Shown piece by piece: positions 1 through 8,105 of a stretch of DNA of 56,317 nucleotides (position 1 is its first letter; the number at the start of each line of letters is the position of its first letter). This stretch comes from Paraburkholderia franconis (GTDB taxonomy: Bacteria > Pseudomonadota > Gammaproteobacteria > Burkholderiales > Burkholderiaceae). The DNA lies in the NCBI RefSeq assembly GCF_009362735.1, contig NZ_WHNP01000050.1, positions 1-56,317 on the forward strand, read 5' to 3'. The notes beneath the pieces are model-generated. The model was given only the letters and a program-made list of their open reading frames with translations, searched no databases and was not told the DNA's origin. A program made the position numbers and the translations under genes.

Positions 1-15
1 TATAAACATACAGTA
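1..15. promoter_or_regulatory. Probable LexA (SOS) box, cut by the window edge
   Basis: The first 13 bases, TATAAACATACAG, match 11 of the 13 positions that follow the initial CTG of the proteobacterial SOS box (CTG, ten alternating T/A, CAG). The missing CTG would lie just outside the window. It is about 135 bp upstream of the UvrA-like gene, a position expected for a LexA-repressed DNA-repair gene. The left half cannot be seen, so the call is an inference. Confidence 0.45.
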
Positions 16-149
16 TAGTATTCACCTATCCGGAGCCGCGGAAGACAGTTCGAAAACAGGCCGCGCCTGTTTCCATCTCGCGGTGCGCAGCCGTGGCCGC
101 AACCCTACGGCCAGCATGCCCCGGCAACTCATTCAGACGGACAGTCAAA

Positions 150-3100
150 TTGTCATCTAACGGAACGATCCGAATTCGAGGCGCACGCCAGCACAACCTG
201 AAAAACGTCGATCTCGACCTGCGCACGGGCGAAATGACCGTCGTGACGGGACCGTCGGGCTCCGGCAAGTCGAGCCTTGTCTTCGATACGCTGTACGCCG
301 AAGGGCAGCGGCGCTACGTCGAAACCTTCAGCGCGTATGCCCGCCAGTTTCTCGACCGGATGGACCGGCCGCAGGTCGACCGCGTCGATGGCGTACCTCC
401 CGCTATCGCGATCGACCAGACGAACCCGGTGCGCAGCTCGCGTTCGACGGTCGGCACGATGACGGAGCTGAACGACCATCTGAAGCTGCTTTACGCGCGC
501 GCGGCCGAGCTGTTCGATCGCAAGACGGCGCAGGCCGTCCGCCACGATTCGCCGGAGACGATTTACGCCGAGCTGAGCGCGCGCACGGCGGGTGACGATC
601 CGCGCATCGTCGTCACGTTTCCCGTCGAGTTGCCTGACTCGACAAGCGAAGCGGAAGTCGAGCAATGGCTTTCCGCGAGCGGCTACACGCGGGTCCAGGC
701 GCAGCGTGAAGTTCCGTCGCCGACGGGCATGCGCAAGGTGCTCGACGTCGTCGCCGACCGCTTCCGTCTCCATCAGGTCGAAAAGTCCCGCGTGGTCGAA
801 GCGATCGAGGCGTCGCTCAAGCGGGGCGGCGGGCGCGTGAATGTCTATGTGCTGGCGCAGGAAGGCACGCAAGGCGAGCCGGCTGGTCAGCAAATCTGGC
901 GTTTCTCGACGGGCCTGCACAACCCCGACAGCGACCTGCGCTACGCCGATCCGCAGCCCGCGTTGTTCTCGTTCAACTCGGCCTACGGCGCGTGCGACAC
1001 CTGCCGGGGCTTCGGGCGCGTGATCGGCGTCGACCTGGGCCTCGTGATTCCCGACGAGCGAAAGACGCTGCGCGGCGGCGCGATCAAGCCGATGCAGACG
1101 CCCGCGTGGAAAGAATGCCAGGACGACCTGATGCGCTATTCGGCGAAAGCGGGCATTCGCCGCGACACGCGGTGGTCCGAGCTCACCGAAGCCGAGCGCG
1201 ACTGGGTCATCAACGGCTCGCCGGATTGGGATGGCGACTGGCAGAAGCAGTGGTACGGCGTGAAGCGCTTTTTCGGCTACCTCGAATCGAAAGCGTACAA
1301 GATGCACATCCGTGTGCTGCTGTCGAAATATCGAAGCTACACGCCGTGCGAGACATGCGGCGGCGCGCGTCTGAAAACAGAATCGCTGCTGTGGCGCCTC
1401 GGCTCGAAGCAGAACGCGGACGCCGTGCTCGAGCCGGCGCAGCGCTTCATGCCGCGCGGCGTCGACTGGAACCGCGCGCAGCTCGAAGCGTTGCCGGGCC
1501 TGACGGTCCATGATCTGATGCTGCTACCCATCGAGCGTATCCGCCGCTTTTTCGACGAGATAACGCTGCCGAGTGCACTGCTCGACGACGCGCTGAAACT
1601 GCTGCTCGCCGAAGTGCGCACACGCCTCAAGTATCTGTGCGATGTGGGGCTGGGCTATCTGACGCTCGATCGCCAGAGCCGCACGCTTTCCGGCGGCGAA
1701 GTGCAGCGGATCAACCTGACCACCGCTTTGGGTACGTCGCTGACCAAGACGCTCTTCGTGCTCGACGAGCCGAGTATCGGCCTGCACCCGCGCGACCTGA
1801 ACCGGATCGTCGAGGCGATGCAACGTCTGCGCGACGCGGGCAATACGCTTGTCGTCGTCGAACACGATCCGTCCGTGATGCTTGCCGCCGATCGCCTGAT
1901 CGACATGGGACCCGGACCGGGCGAGCGCGGCGGCACGATCATTTACGACGGTACGCCCAATAACATTCGTTCGGCCGGCACGTTGACGGGCGAATATCTG
2001 GGCGGACGCAAGCACGTTGCGGACGCGGCGCACTGGGCGCGGCGCCCCGTCGACGAAAGCACGCCGCGCATCGTGCTGGAGGGCGCGCGTCAGCACAATC
2101 TGCGCGATGTGACGGTCGAAATTCCGTTGCAGCGCCTCGTGTGTGTGACGGGCGTTTCGGGCTCGGGCAAATCGACATTGATCCAGGACGTGCTGAATCC
2201 GGCGCTGTCGCGGCAACTCGGCAAGGCCACGGAAGCGCCGGGCGCTCACCGAAGCCTGGCGGGCGTCGAGCAGATCAGCGACGCCGTGTTTGTCGATCAG
2301 TCGCCCATCGGCAAGACGACGCGCTCGAACCCGGCAAGCTACGTCGGTGCATTCGACGAAATCCGCAAGCTGTTTGCGAAGGTGCCACTCGCGCTGCAAC
2401 GCGGCTATGGCGCGGGCGTGTTCAGCTTCAATTCGGGCGACGGCCGTTGTCCGACTTGCGGCGGCTCAGGCTTCGAACATATCGAAATGCAGTTCCTGAG
2501 TGACGTCTATCTGCGCTGTCCGGACTGCGACGGCAGCCGCTACAGGCCCGAAGTGCTGGAAGTGAAGATTGAGCGCGAAGGGCGCGAACTGAGCATCGCC
2601 GAAGTGCTCGAACTGACGGTGCACGAGGCCGTCGGCCTGTTTGCGGGTGACGGCGAAGTGTTGCGCGTGTTGCAGCCCATCGTCGACGTCGGTCTCGAAT
2701 ACGTAAAGCTCGGGCAGCCGGTGCCGACACTGTCGGGCGGCGAGGCTCAGCGGCTCAAGCTCGCTGGCTTTCTCGCGGAAACGGCTCAGGCGCGCACGGC
2801 CCGCGGCGGCACGAAGCAGGCGAGCGCGGCGCGTCTTTTCATGTTCGACGAGCCGACCACGGGTCTCCATTTCGACGACATCGCCAAACTGATGCAGGCG
2901 TTCGGCAAGCTGCTCGCGGGCGGTCATTCGCTGATCGTGATCGAGCACAACCTCGACGTGATTCGCGCAGCCGACTGGCTGATCGATCTTGGTCCGGAAG
3001 GAGGCGACGGCGGCGGCCTCGTCGTGTGCGCGGGCACGCCCGAAGACGTCAAACGATGCCCCGATTCGCATACGGGTGCCTCGCTCGTGCAGTATGACAG

Positions 3101-6074
3101 CGCAATGGGTCTCTGCATCGAGCCGACGGAAGCAGCCGAAAAAGCCGAAGCCTCAACGCAAGGCACGCCGCTGCAAACGGCGCTGAATGCGGCGCGCGCG
3201 CGGCGCGCAGTGGAAGGCGAAGACGTCGTGCGCATCGTGAATGCCCGCGAGCACAACCTGAAAGCGCTCGACGTCGACATTCCGCACGGCAAGTTCAACG
3301 TGATTACGGGCGTGTCGGGTTCCGGCAAGTCGACGCTCGCGTTCGACATACTGTTCCACGAAGGGCAGCGCCGCTATCTGGAGTCGCTGAATGCGTATGC
3401 GCGCTCGATCGTGCAGCCGGCGGGGCGTCCCGAAGTCGACGCGGTGTACGGCATTCCGCCAACCGTCGCAATCGAACAGCGTCTGTCGCGCGGAGGCCGT
3501 AAGAGTACTGTCGCGACCACGTCGGAGGTGTGGCACTTCCTGCGTCTGTTGTTTGTGAAGCTCGGCATCCAGCACTGCATCCACGACGGCGCGCCCGTCA
3601 CGTCGCAAAGCGTCGAATCGATCGTCGCGCAACTGATGCGTGACCACAAAGGCGAACACGTCGGTCTGCTTGCGCCGCTCGTCGTGAACCGCAAAGGTGT
3701 CTATACCGACCTCGCCAAGTGGGCGAAGGCGCGCGGCAATACGCATCTGCGCGTCGATGGCGAGTTCGTACCCGTCGATCCATGGCCGAGGCTCGACCGC
3801 TTCCGCGAACATACGATCGAGCTGCCCGTCGGCGACATTGTTGTGTCGGCGGACAGGGAAGCGGAACTGCGCCGGCTGCTCGACGAAACGCTCGAGGCGG
3901 GCAAGGGCGTGATGCATCTGCTCGCGCCGCTCGACGGCCTCGAACATGCGATGACCAGCAACGGCACGACCGCTCACGTTGGCGAAGTGAAGGTGCTCTC
4001 CGTCAAGCGGGCGTGCCCGGTGTGCGGCACCAGCTACCCTGAACTCGATCCGCGCATGTTTTCCTATAACAGCAAGCACGGGTGGTGCACGACCTGTGTC
4101 GGTACGGGACTGGCGTTGACGCGCGAGCAGCGCGCGGCTTACGACGACACCGTGCTCGTCGACGACAATCGCGGCCGCGAACAGACCTTGCCGTCGGACG
4201 AGCAGGAGCCGGAGGGCGTCGGTGAAGAGCCGTGTCCGGATTGCCACGGTACGCGCCTGAATACGTCCGCACGCGCGGTGACGTTCGACGAAACGTCCAT
4301 CGTCGACGTCGCGCAGTGGACCGTGTCGGACACGCGCCGTTGGATCGATGGGCTCGAACTGCAAGGCCGCGACGCGGAAATCGCGCGCGATGTGATCAGC
4401 GAAATCGGCAGCCGTTTGCAGTTCCTCGAAGAGGTGGGCCTTGGTTATCTGAGCCTCGATCGGGCGGCGCCTAGTCTGTCGGGCGGAGAAGCGCAGCGTA
4501 TCCGTCTCGCCGCGCAACTCGGCAGCAATCTGCAGGGCGTCTGCTATGTGCTCGATGAACCGACGATCGGTTTGCATCCACGCGATAACCAGATTCTTCT
4601 GAACGCGCTGCGTAAGCTCGGCGACAAGGGCAATACGCTCGTCGTCGTCGAGCACGACGAGGACACCATCCGCCGCGCAGATCACATCATCGACATCGGT
4701 CCGGGCGCGGGCAAGCGTGGCGGTACGCTGGTCGCGCAGGGGCGCGTTGGAGATCTGTCCGCGCAGTCCAGATCGCTGACAGGCCAGTTCCTCGCGCAGC
4801 CGATCCTGCATCCGTTGCAGGCGCGACGCCCGGTATCGGTCGCGACGAAACGCGCGCCGGCCATGCCCGATAACTGGCTGACCGTGCACGGCGCGGCGTT
4901 GCACAATCTGCGCGATGTGACGGTCGGCATTCCGCTGGGGCGTCTGGTCGCCGTGACGGGTGTGAGTGGCTCGGGCAAATCGACGCTCGCTCGCGACGTG
5001 CTGATGACGAATCTGCTCGATGCCGTCGGCCGGTCCGTGCTGTCGTCGCCGGCTGTCCGGCGCGCCCGCAAGGCTGCGCATACCGAACAGGGTGAACAGT
5101 CGGCTGCGGCGAACCGCCGGTCGAGCGTGCTTGCGCGCACGGCGCCGAAGCCGTCGCTGAACGTCACGCATGTGTGGCAAGGGTGCGAGTCGATTAGCGG
5201 TTTCGAATCGATCGACCGCGTGCTCGAAGTCGACCAGACGCCGATCGGCAAAACGCCGCGCTCGTGTCCCGCCACCTATATCGGCGTGTGGGACACGATC
5301 CGGCGTCTCTTTGCCGACACGCTCGAAGCGCGGGCGCGCGGCTATACGGCGTCGCGTTTTTCGTTCAATACGGGCGACGGCCGCTGTCCCGCGTGCGAAG
5401 GGCAAGGCGTGCGCACAATCGGCATGAGCTTCCTGCCTGATGTGAAGGTACCGTGCGACGTATGTCATGGGCAGCGCTTCAATCCGGAAACGCTTGCGGT
5501 CACGTGGCGTGGCAAACACATCGGCGACGTCCTGACGATGGAAATCGACGAGGCCGTCGACTTCTTCGCGTCGATGTCGAACATTGCGCATCCGCTGCAG
5601 CTGATGAAGGACGTCGGCCTCGGCTATCTGACGCTCGGCCAGCCGTCGCCGACCTTGTCGGGTGGCGAGGCGCAGCGCATCAAGCTCGTCACCGAGCTGA
5701 GCAAGGTGCGCGACGACATCACCCGGCGCGGACAGAAGGCGCCGCATACGCTGTACGTGCTCGACGAGCCGACGGTCGGTCTGCATATGGCCGACGTTGC
5801 GAAGCTGATTCGCGTGCTGCACAGGCTGGCCGACGCGGGGCATAGCGTCGTCGTGATCGAGCACGATCTGGACGTGATCGCCGAAGCCGACTGGATCATC
5901 GATCTCGGGCCGGAAGGCGGCGTGGGCGGCGGTTCGATCGTCGCGGCGACGGACCCCGAGGGGCTGGTGCGCGTTGCGGCGAGCCATACCGGGCGCGCAT
6001 TGGAGCCGGTGCTGGCTCGCGCCGCTGGCATGTCCGACGACGACGCCGACGGCAAGCGAGTCAGCGCGGGGTAA
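150..6074 (+). CDS. uvrA: Tandem-fused UvrA-like excinuclease ATPase (double-length UvrA)
   Basis: Predicted 1974-aa protein, about twice the usual UvrA length (about 950 aa). It consists of two consecutive UvrA-like halves, roughly residues 1-1010 and 1030-1974. Four Walker A loops are visible: GPSGSGKSS near residue 34 and GVSGSGKST near 668, 1054 and 1604. Four ABC signatures (LSGGE) lie near 513, 861, 1443 and 1836, each followed by a DEP Walker B. CxxC zinc-finger pairs typical of UvrA occur in both halves. The halves are diverged from each other. UvrA normally dimerises to find bulky DNA lesions and hand them to UvrB, so this chain could act as a covalent dimer. The TTG start at 150 is where UvrA homology begins; an upstream ATG at 93 is in frame and would add 19 residues. 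The transporter gene begins 9 bp after the stop, so the two are probably co-transcribed. Confidence 0.9.
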   Translation: MSSNGTIRIRGARQHNLKNVDLDLRTGEMTVVTGPSGSGKSSLVFDTLYAEGQRRYVETFSAYARQFLDRMDRPQVDRVDGVPPAIAIDQTNPVRSSRSTVGTMTELNDHLKLLYARAAELFDRKTAQAVRHDSPETIYAELSARTAGDDPRIVVTFPVELPDSTSEAEVEQWLSASGYTRVQAQREVPSPTGMRKVLDVVADRFRLHQVEKSRVVEAIEASLKRGGGRVNVYVLAQEGTQGEPAGQQIWRFSTGLHNPDSDLRYADPQPALFSFNSAYGACDTCRGFGRVIGVDLGLVIPDERKTLRGGAIKPMQTPAWKECQDDLMRYSAKAGIRRDTRWSELTEAERDWVINGSPDWDGDWQKQWYGVKRFFGYLESKAYKMHIRVLLSKYRSYTPCETCGGARLKTESLLWRLGSKQNADAVLEPAQRFMPRGVDWNRAQLEALPGLTVHDLMLLPIERIRRFFDEITLPSALLDDALKLLLAEVRTRLKYLCDVGLGYLTLDRQSRTLSGGEVQRINLTTALGTSLTKTLFVLDEPSIGLHPRDLNRIVEAMQRLRDAGNTLVVVEHDPSVMLAADRLIDMGPGPGERGGTIIYDGTPNNIRSAGTLTGEYLGGRKHVADAAHWARRPVDESTPRIVLEGARQHNLRDVTVEIPLQRLVCVTGVSGSGKSTLIQDVLNPALSRQLGKATEAPGAHRSLAGVEQISDAVFVDQSPIGKTTRSNPASYVGAFDEIRKLFAKVPLALQRGYGAGVFSFNSGDGRCPTCGGSGFEHIEMQFLSDVYLRCPDCDGSRYRPEVLEVKIEREGRELSIAEVLELTVHEAVGLFAGDGEVLRVLQPIVDVGLEYVKLGQPVPTLSGGEAQRLKLAGFLAETAQARTARGGTKQASAARLFMFDEPTTGLHFDDIAKLMQAFGKLLAGGHSLIVIEHNLDVIRAADWLIDLGPEGGDGGGLVVCAGTPEDVKRCPDSHTGASLVQYDSAMGLCIEPTEAAEKAEASTQGTPLQTALNAARARRAVEGEDVVRIVNAREHNLKALDVDIPHGKFNVITGVSGSGKSTLAFDILFHEGQRRYLESLNAYARSIVQPAGRPEVDAVYGIPPTVAIEQRLSRGGRKSTVATTSEVWHFLRLLFVKLGIQHCIHDGAPVTSQSVESIVAQLMRDHKGEHVGLLAPLVVNRKGVYTDLAKWAKARGNTHLRVDGEFVPVDPWPRLDRFREHTIELPVGDIVVSADREAELRRLLDETLEAGKGVMHLLAPLDGLEHAMTSNGTTAHVGEVKVLSVKRACPVCGTSYPELDPRMFSYNSKHGWCTTCVGTGLALTREQRAAYDDTVLVDDNRGREQTLPSDEQEPEGVGEEPCPDCHGTRLNTSARAVTFDETSIVDVAQWTVSDTRRWIDGLELQGRDAEIARDVISEIGSRLQFLEEVGLGYLSLDRAAPSLSGGEAQRIRLAAQLGSNLQGVCYVLDEPTIGLHPRDNQILLNALRKLGDKGNTLVVVEHDEDTIRRADHIIDIGPGAGKRGGTLVAQGRVGDLSAQSRSLTGQFLAQPILHPLQARRPVSVATKRAPAMPDNWLTVHGAALHNLRDVTVGIPLGRLVAVTGVSGSGKSTLARDVLMTNLLDAVGRSVLSSPAVRRARKAAHTEQGEQSAAANRRSSVLARTAPKPSLNVTHVWQGCESISGFESIDRVLEVDQTPIGKTPRSCPATYIGVWDTIRRLFADTLEARARGYTASRFSFNTGDGRCPACEGQGVRTIGMSFLPDVKVPCDVCHGQRFNPETLAVTWRGKHIGDVLTMEIDEAVDFFASMSNIAHPLQLMKDVGLGYLTLGQPSPTLSGGEAQRIKLVTELSKVRDDITRRGQKAPHTLYVLDEPTVGLHMADVAKLIRVLHRLADAGHSVVVIEHDLDVIAEADWIIDLGPEGGVGGGSIVAATDPEGLVRVAASHTGRALEPVLARAAGMSDDDADGKRVSAG

Positions 6075-6083
6075 GGGCGCACA

Positions 6084-7163
6084 ATGGGAAGCACGGTCAT
6101 GCACACACGTCACAGCGCGGCTTTCACTGCGATTCTGGCGGCCGTCCTCTTCGGCGCGACTACGCCGTTCGCGAAGGCGCTGCTCGGTACGTTGTCGCCG
6201 TTCATGGTGGCGGGGCTGTTCTATCTCGGCAGCGGAGTTGGACTCGCTATCGCGATTCTGATCCGGCGATTGCGGCGCGGGCACAGCGGTGATCATCCGG
6301 ACGCGCATCCGATGCCTCTTGCAGAAGTGCCCTGGCTGATCGGCGCAATCGCTGCGGGCGGCATGGCCGGACCGGCCCTTCTGATGTTCGGCCTGAACGC
6401 GACACCTGCCGCAACTGCTTCGCTGCTGCTGAACCTGGAAGGCGTATTCACTGCGCTGATCGCGTGGGTCGTGTTCCGCGAGAACGTCGACGCTCAGGTG
6501 TTTATCGGCATGGTCGCGATCATCGCGGGCGGCGTGCTGCTGTCATGGCAGCCTGGAGGAGGCGGAGCGGGAGCGGGCGCGTCGCTGGTTGCCGCTGCCT
6601 GCCTGTGCTGGGCCATTGACAACAATCTGACGCGCAAGGTCTCGAACAACGACGCGATGGTTATCGCTTGCATCAAGGGGCTGGTTGCCGGTTCCGTGAA
6701 TACGGGCATCGCGCTGTTGTCGGGTGCGCACGTGCCGGGAGCGGGACTGATCGTCGCGTCGATGGCAGCTGGTTTTGCGGGCTACGGCGTGAGCCTCGTG
6801 CTGTTCGTGGTCGCGCTGCGGCATCTCGGCTCGGCCCGCACGGGCGCGTATTTTTCGGTGGCACCGTTGTTCGGCGTCGCCATTTCGTTCGCGCTGTGGC
6901 CCGAGAGGCCGCCTCTATTTTTCTGGATCGCAGCCGCGTTGATGGCGCTTGGCATCTGGCTGCATTTGCGCGAGCGCCATATACACGAGCACACGCACGA
7001 TACACTCGAGCACAACCATCGGCATCGGCACGACGAGCATCATCAGCATGCGCACGATTTCGACTGGGACGGTTCGGAGCCGCATACGCATGCGCACCGT
7101 CATGCGTGCATCACGCACACGCACTCTCACTTTCCCGACATCCATCATCGGCACCAGCACTGA
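6084..7163 (+). CDS. DMT/EamA-family transporter with histidine-rich C-terminal tail
   Basis: A 359-aa inner-membrane protein of the drug/metabolite transporter superfamily: two EamA repeats, about ten hydrophobic helices, with motifs such as LFGATTPFAKALLG near the N-terminus and GLNATPAATASLLLNLEG in the first repeat. A loop near residue 70 contains a small His cluster (HSGDHPDAHP). The last 64 residues (from about 296) contain 23 histidines, mostly as HxH pairs, which suggests binding of a transition metal such as Zn, Ni or Co. The start at 6084 has AAGGG seven bases upstream; an in-frame ATG at 6099 is an alternative. It follows the UvrA-like gene by 9 bp. The substrate is unknown. Metal binding is an inference from composition, not a family trait. 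Confidence 0.85.
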   Translation: MGSTVMHTRHSAAFTAILAAVLFGATTPFAKALLGTLSPFMVAGLFYLGSGVGLAIAILIRRLRRGHSGDHPDAHPMPLAEVPWLIGAIAAGGMAGPALLMFGLNATPAATASLLLNLEGVFTALIAWVVFRENVDAQVFIGMVAIIAGGVLLSWQPGGGGAGAGASLVAAACLCWAIDNNLTRKVSNNDAMVIACIKGLVAGSVNTGIALLSGAHVPGAGLIVASMAAGFAGYGVSLVLFVVALRHLGSARTGAYFSVAPLFGVAISFALWPERPPLFFWIAAALMALGIWLHLRERHIHEHTHDTLEHNHRHRHDEHHQHAHDFDWDGSEPHTHAHRHACITHTHSHFPDIHHRHQH

Positions 7164-7307
7164 CGGCAGCCAACCGATGCCGTCGCCACACGCACATACG
7201 GGCGGCGAACCGCGGACTGGACCCGTCCCGACGGCTTCGCACAAGCAAAGACGGCGCAACGCGTCTATATTGACCGTCTGTTTGCCGATCAACGACGAGG
7301 ACCTTTC

Positions 7308-8012
7308 ATGCCTGACCCATCTGTTTTCCCGATCGCGAAGAAGTGGCCCGCTGAGCATCCCGAGCGCATCCAGCTCTACTCGTTGCCGACGCCCAACGGC
7401 GTCAAGGTATCGATCATGCTGGAGGAGACGGGCCTCGCATACGAGCCGCATCTAGTGCGCTTCGATGCGAACGATCAGATGTCGACGGAATTCCTGTCGC
7501 TCAATCCGAACAACAAGATTCCCGCGATCATCGATCCGAACGGCCCCGATGGCGAGCCGCTGCCGCTGTTCGAGTCGGGCGCGATCCTGATCTATCTCGC
7601 GGACAAGTCGGGCCAGCTGCTGCCGAAGCGCGCGTCGGACCGCTACGAGACGATTCAATGGCTGATGTTCCAGATGGCGGGCATCGGGCCGATGTTCGGC
7701 CAGGTCGGCTTCTTCCACAAGTTCGCGGGCAAGGAGTACGAGGACAAACGTCCGCGCGACCGCTACATCAATGAATCGAAGCGGCTGCTCAACGTGCTGA
7801 ACGAGCGGCTCGCGACGCGCAGGTGGATCATGGGCGACGAGTACACGATCGCCGATATCGCGACCTTTCCGTGGGTGCGCAATCTTGTCGGCTTCTACGA
7901 GGCGGCCGATCTGGTCGAGATCGACAACTTTCCGCACGTGAAGCGCGCACTCGATGCGTTTCTCGCGCGTCCTGCTGTCGTGAGGGGGCTGGATATTCCA
8001 AAGCGCGGATAA
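7308..8012 (+). CDS. Glutathione S-transferase family protein, YfcG-like disulfide reductase
   Basis: A 234-aa cytosolic protein with an N-terminal thioredoxin-like domain and an all-helical C-terminal GST domain. The segment LYSLPTPNGVKVSIMLEE and the later NPNNKIPAI and LFESGAILIYLA motifs are characteristic of the nu-class / YfcG group, which binds two glutathiones and reduces disulfides without a catalytic Cys or Ser. The C-terminal part holds the usual N-capping motif region (DEYTIADIATFPWV). The start at 7308 has GAGGACC about eight bases upstream. It appears monocistronic and ends at a strong bidirectional terminator. The exact substrate cannot be told from sequence. Confidence 0.88.
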   Translation: MPDPSVFPIAKKWPAEHPERIQLYSLPTPNGVKVSIMLEETGLAYEPHLVRFDANDQMSTEFLSLNPNNKIPAIIDPNGPDGEPLPLFESGAILIYLADKSGQLLPKRASDRYETIQWLMFQMAGIGPMFGQVGFFHKFAGKEYEDKRPRDRYINESKRLLNVLNERLATRRWIMGDEYTIADIATFPWVRNLVGFYEAADLVEIDNFPHVKRALDAFLARPAVVRGLDIPKRG

Positions 8013-8041
8013 GCACCGATCTGCAAGGTTTCGACAAATCC

Positions 8042-8083
8042 AAAAAAGCCCGTGCCGTCTTTGACGGCGCGGGCTTTCTTCGC
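8042..8083. terminator. Bidirectional intrinsic terminator between GST and phospholipase C genes
   Basis: Arms at 8045-8059 and 8063-8077 pair over 15 bp with one G-T wobble around a TTT loop. An A6 run precedes the hairpin and TTTCTT follows it, so U-tracts exist for both strands. It lies between the convergent genes ending at 8012 (+) and 8106 (-). Confidence 0.9.
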
Positions 8084-8105
8084 CTTGGGTCCTTCCTGCG
8101 GAACG

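Noticed and set aside
3153..6308. Very long open frame (over 1000 codons) on the minus strand opposite the UvrA-like gene
   Set aside because: It is antisense to an unmistakable UvrA reading frame, is extremely Arg/His/Ala-rich and shows no family motif; it arises from high GC at third codon positions. The same holds for 153-1511 and 1524-2399.
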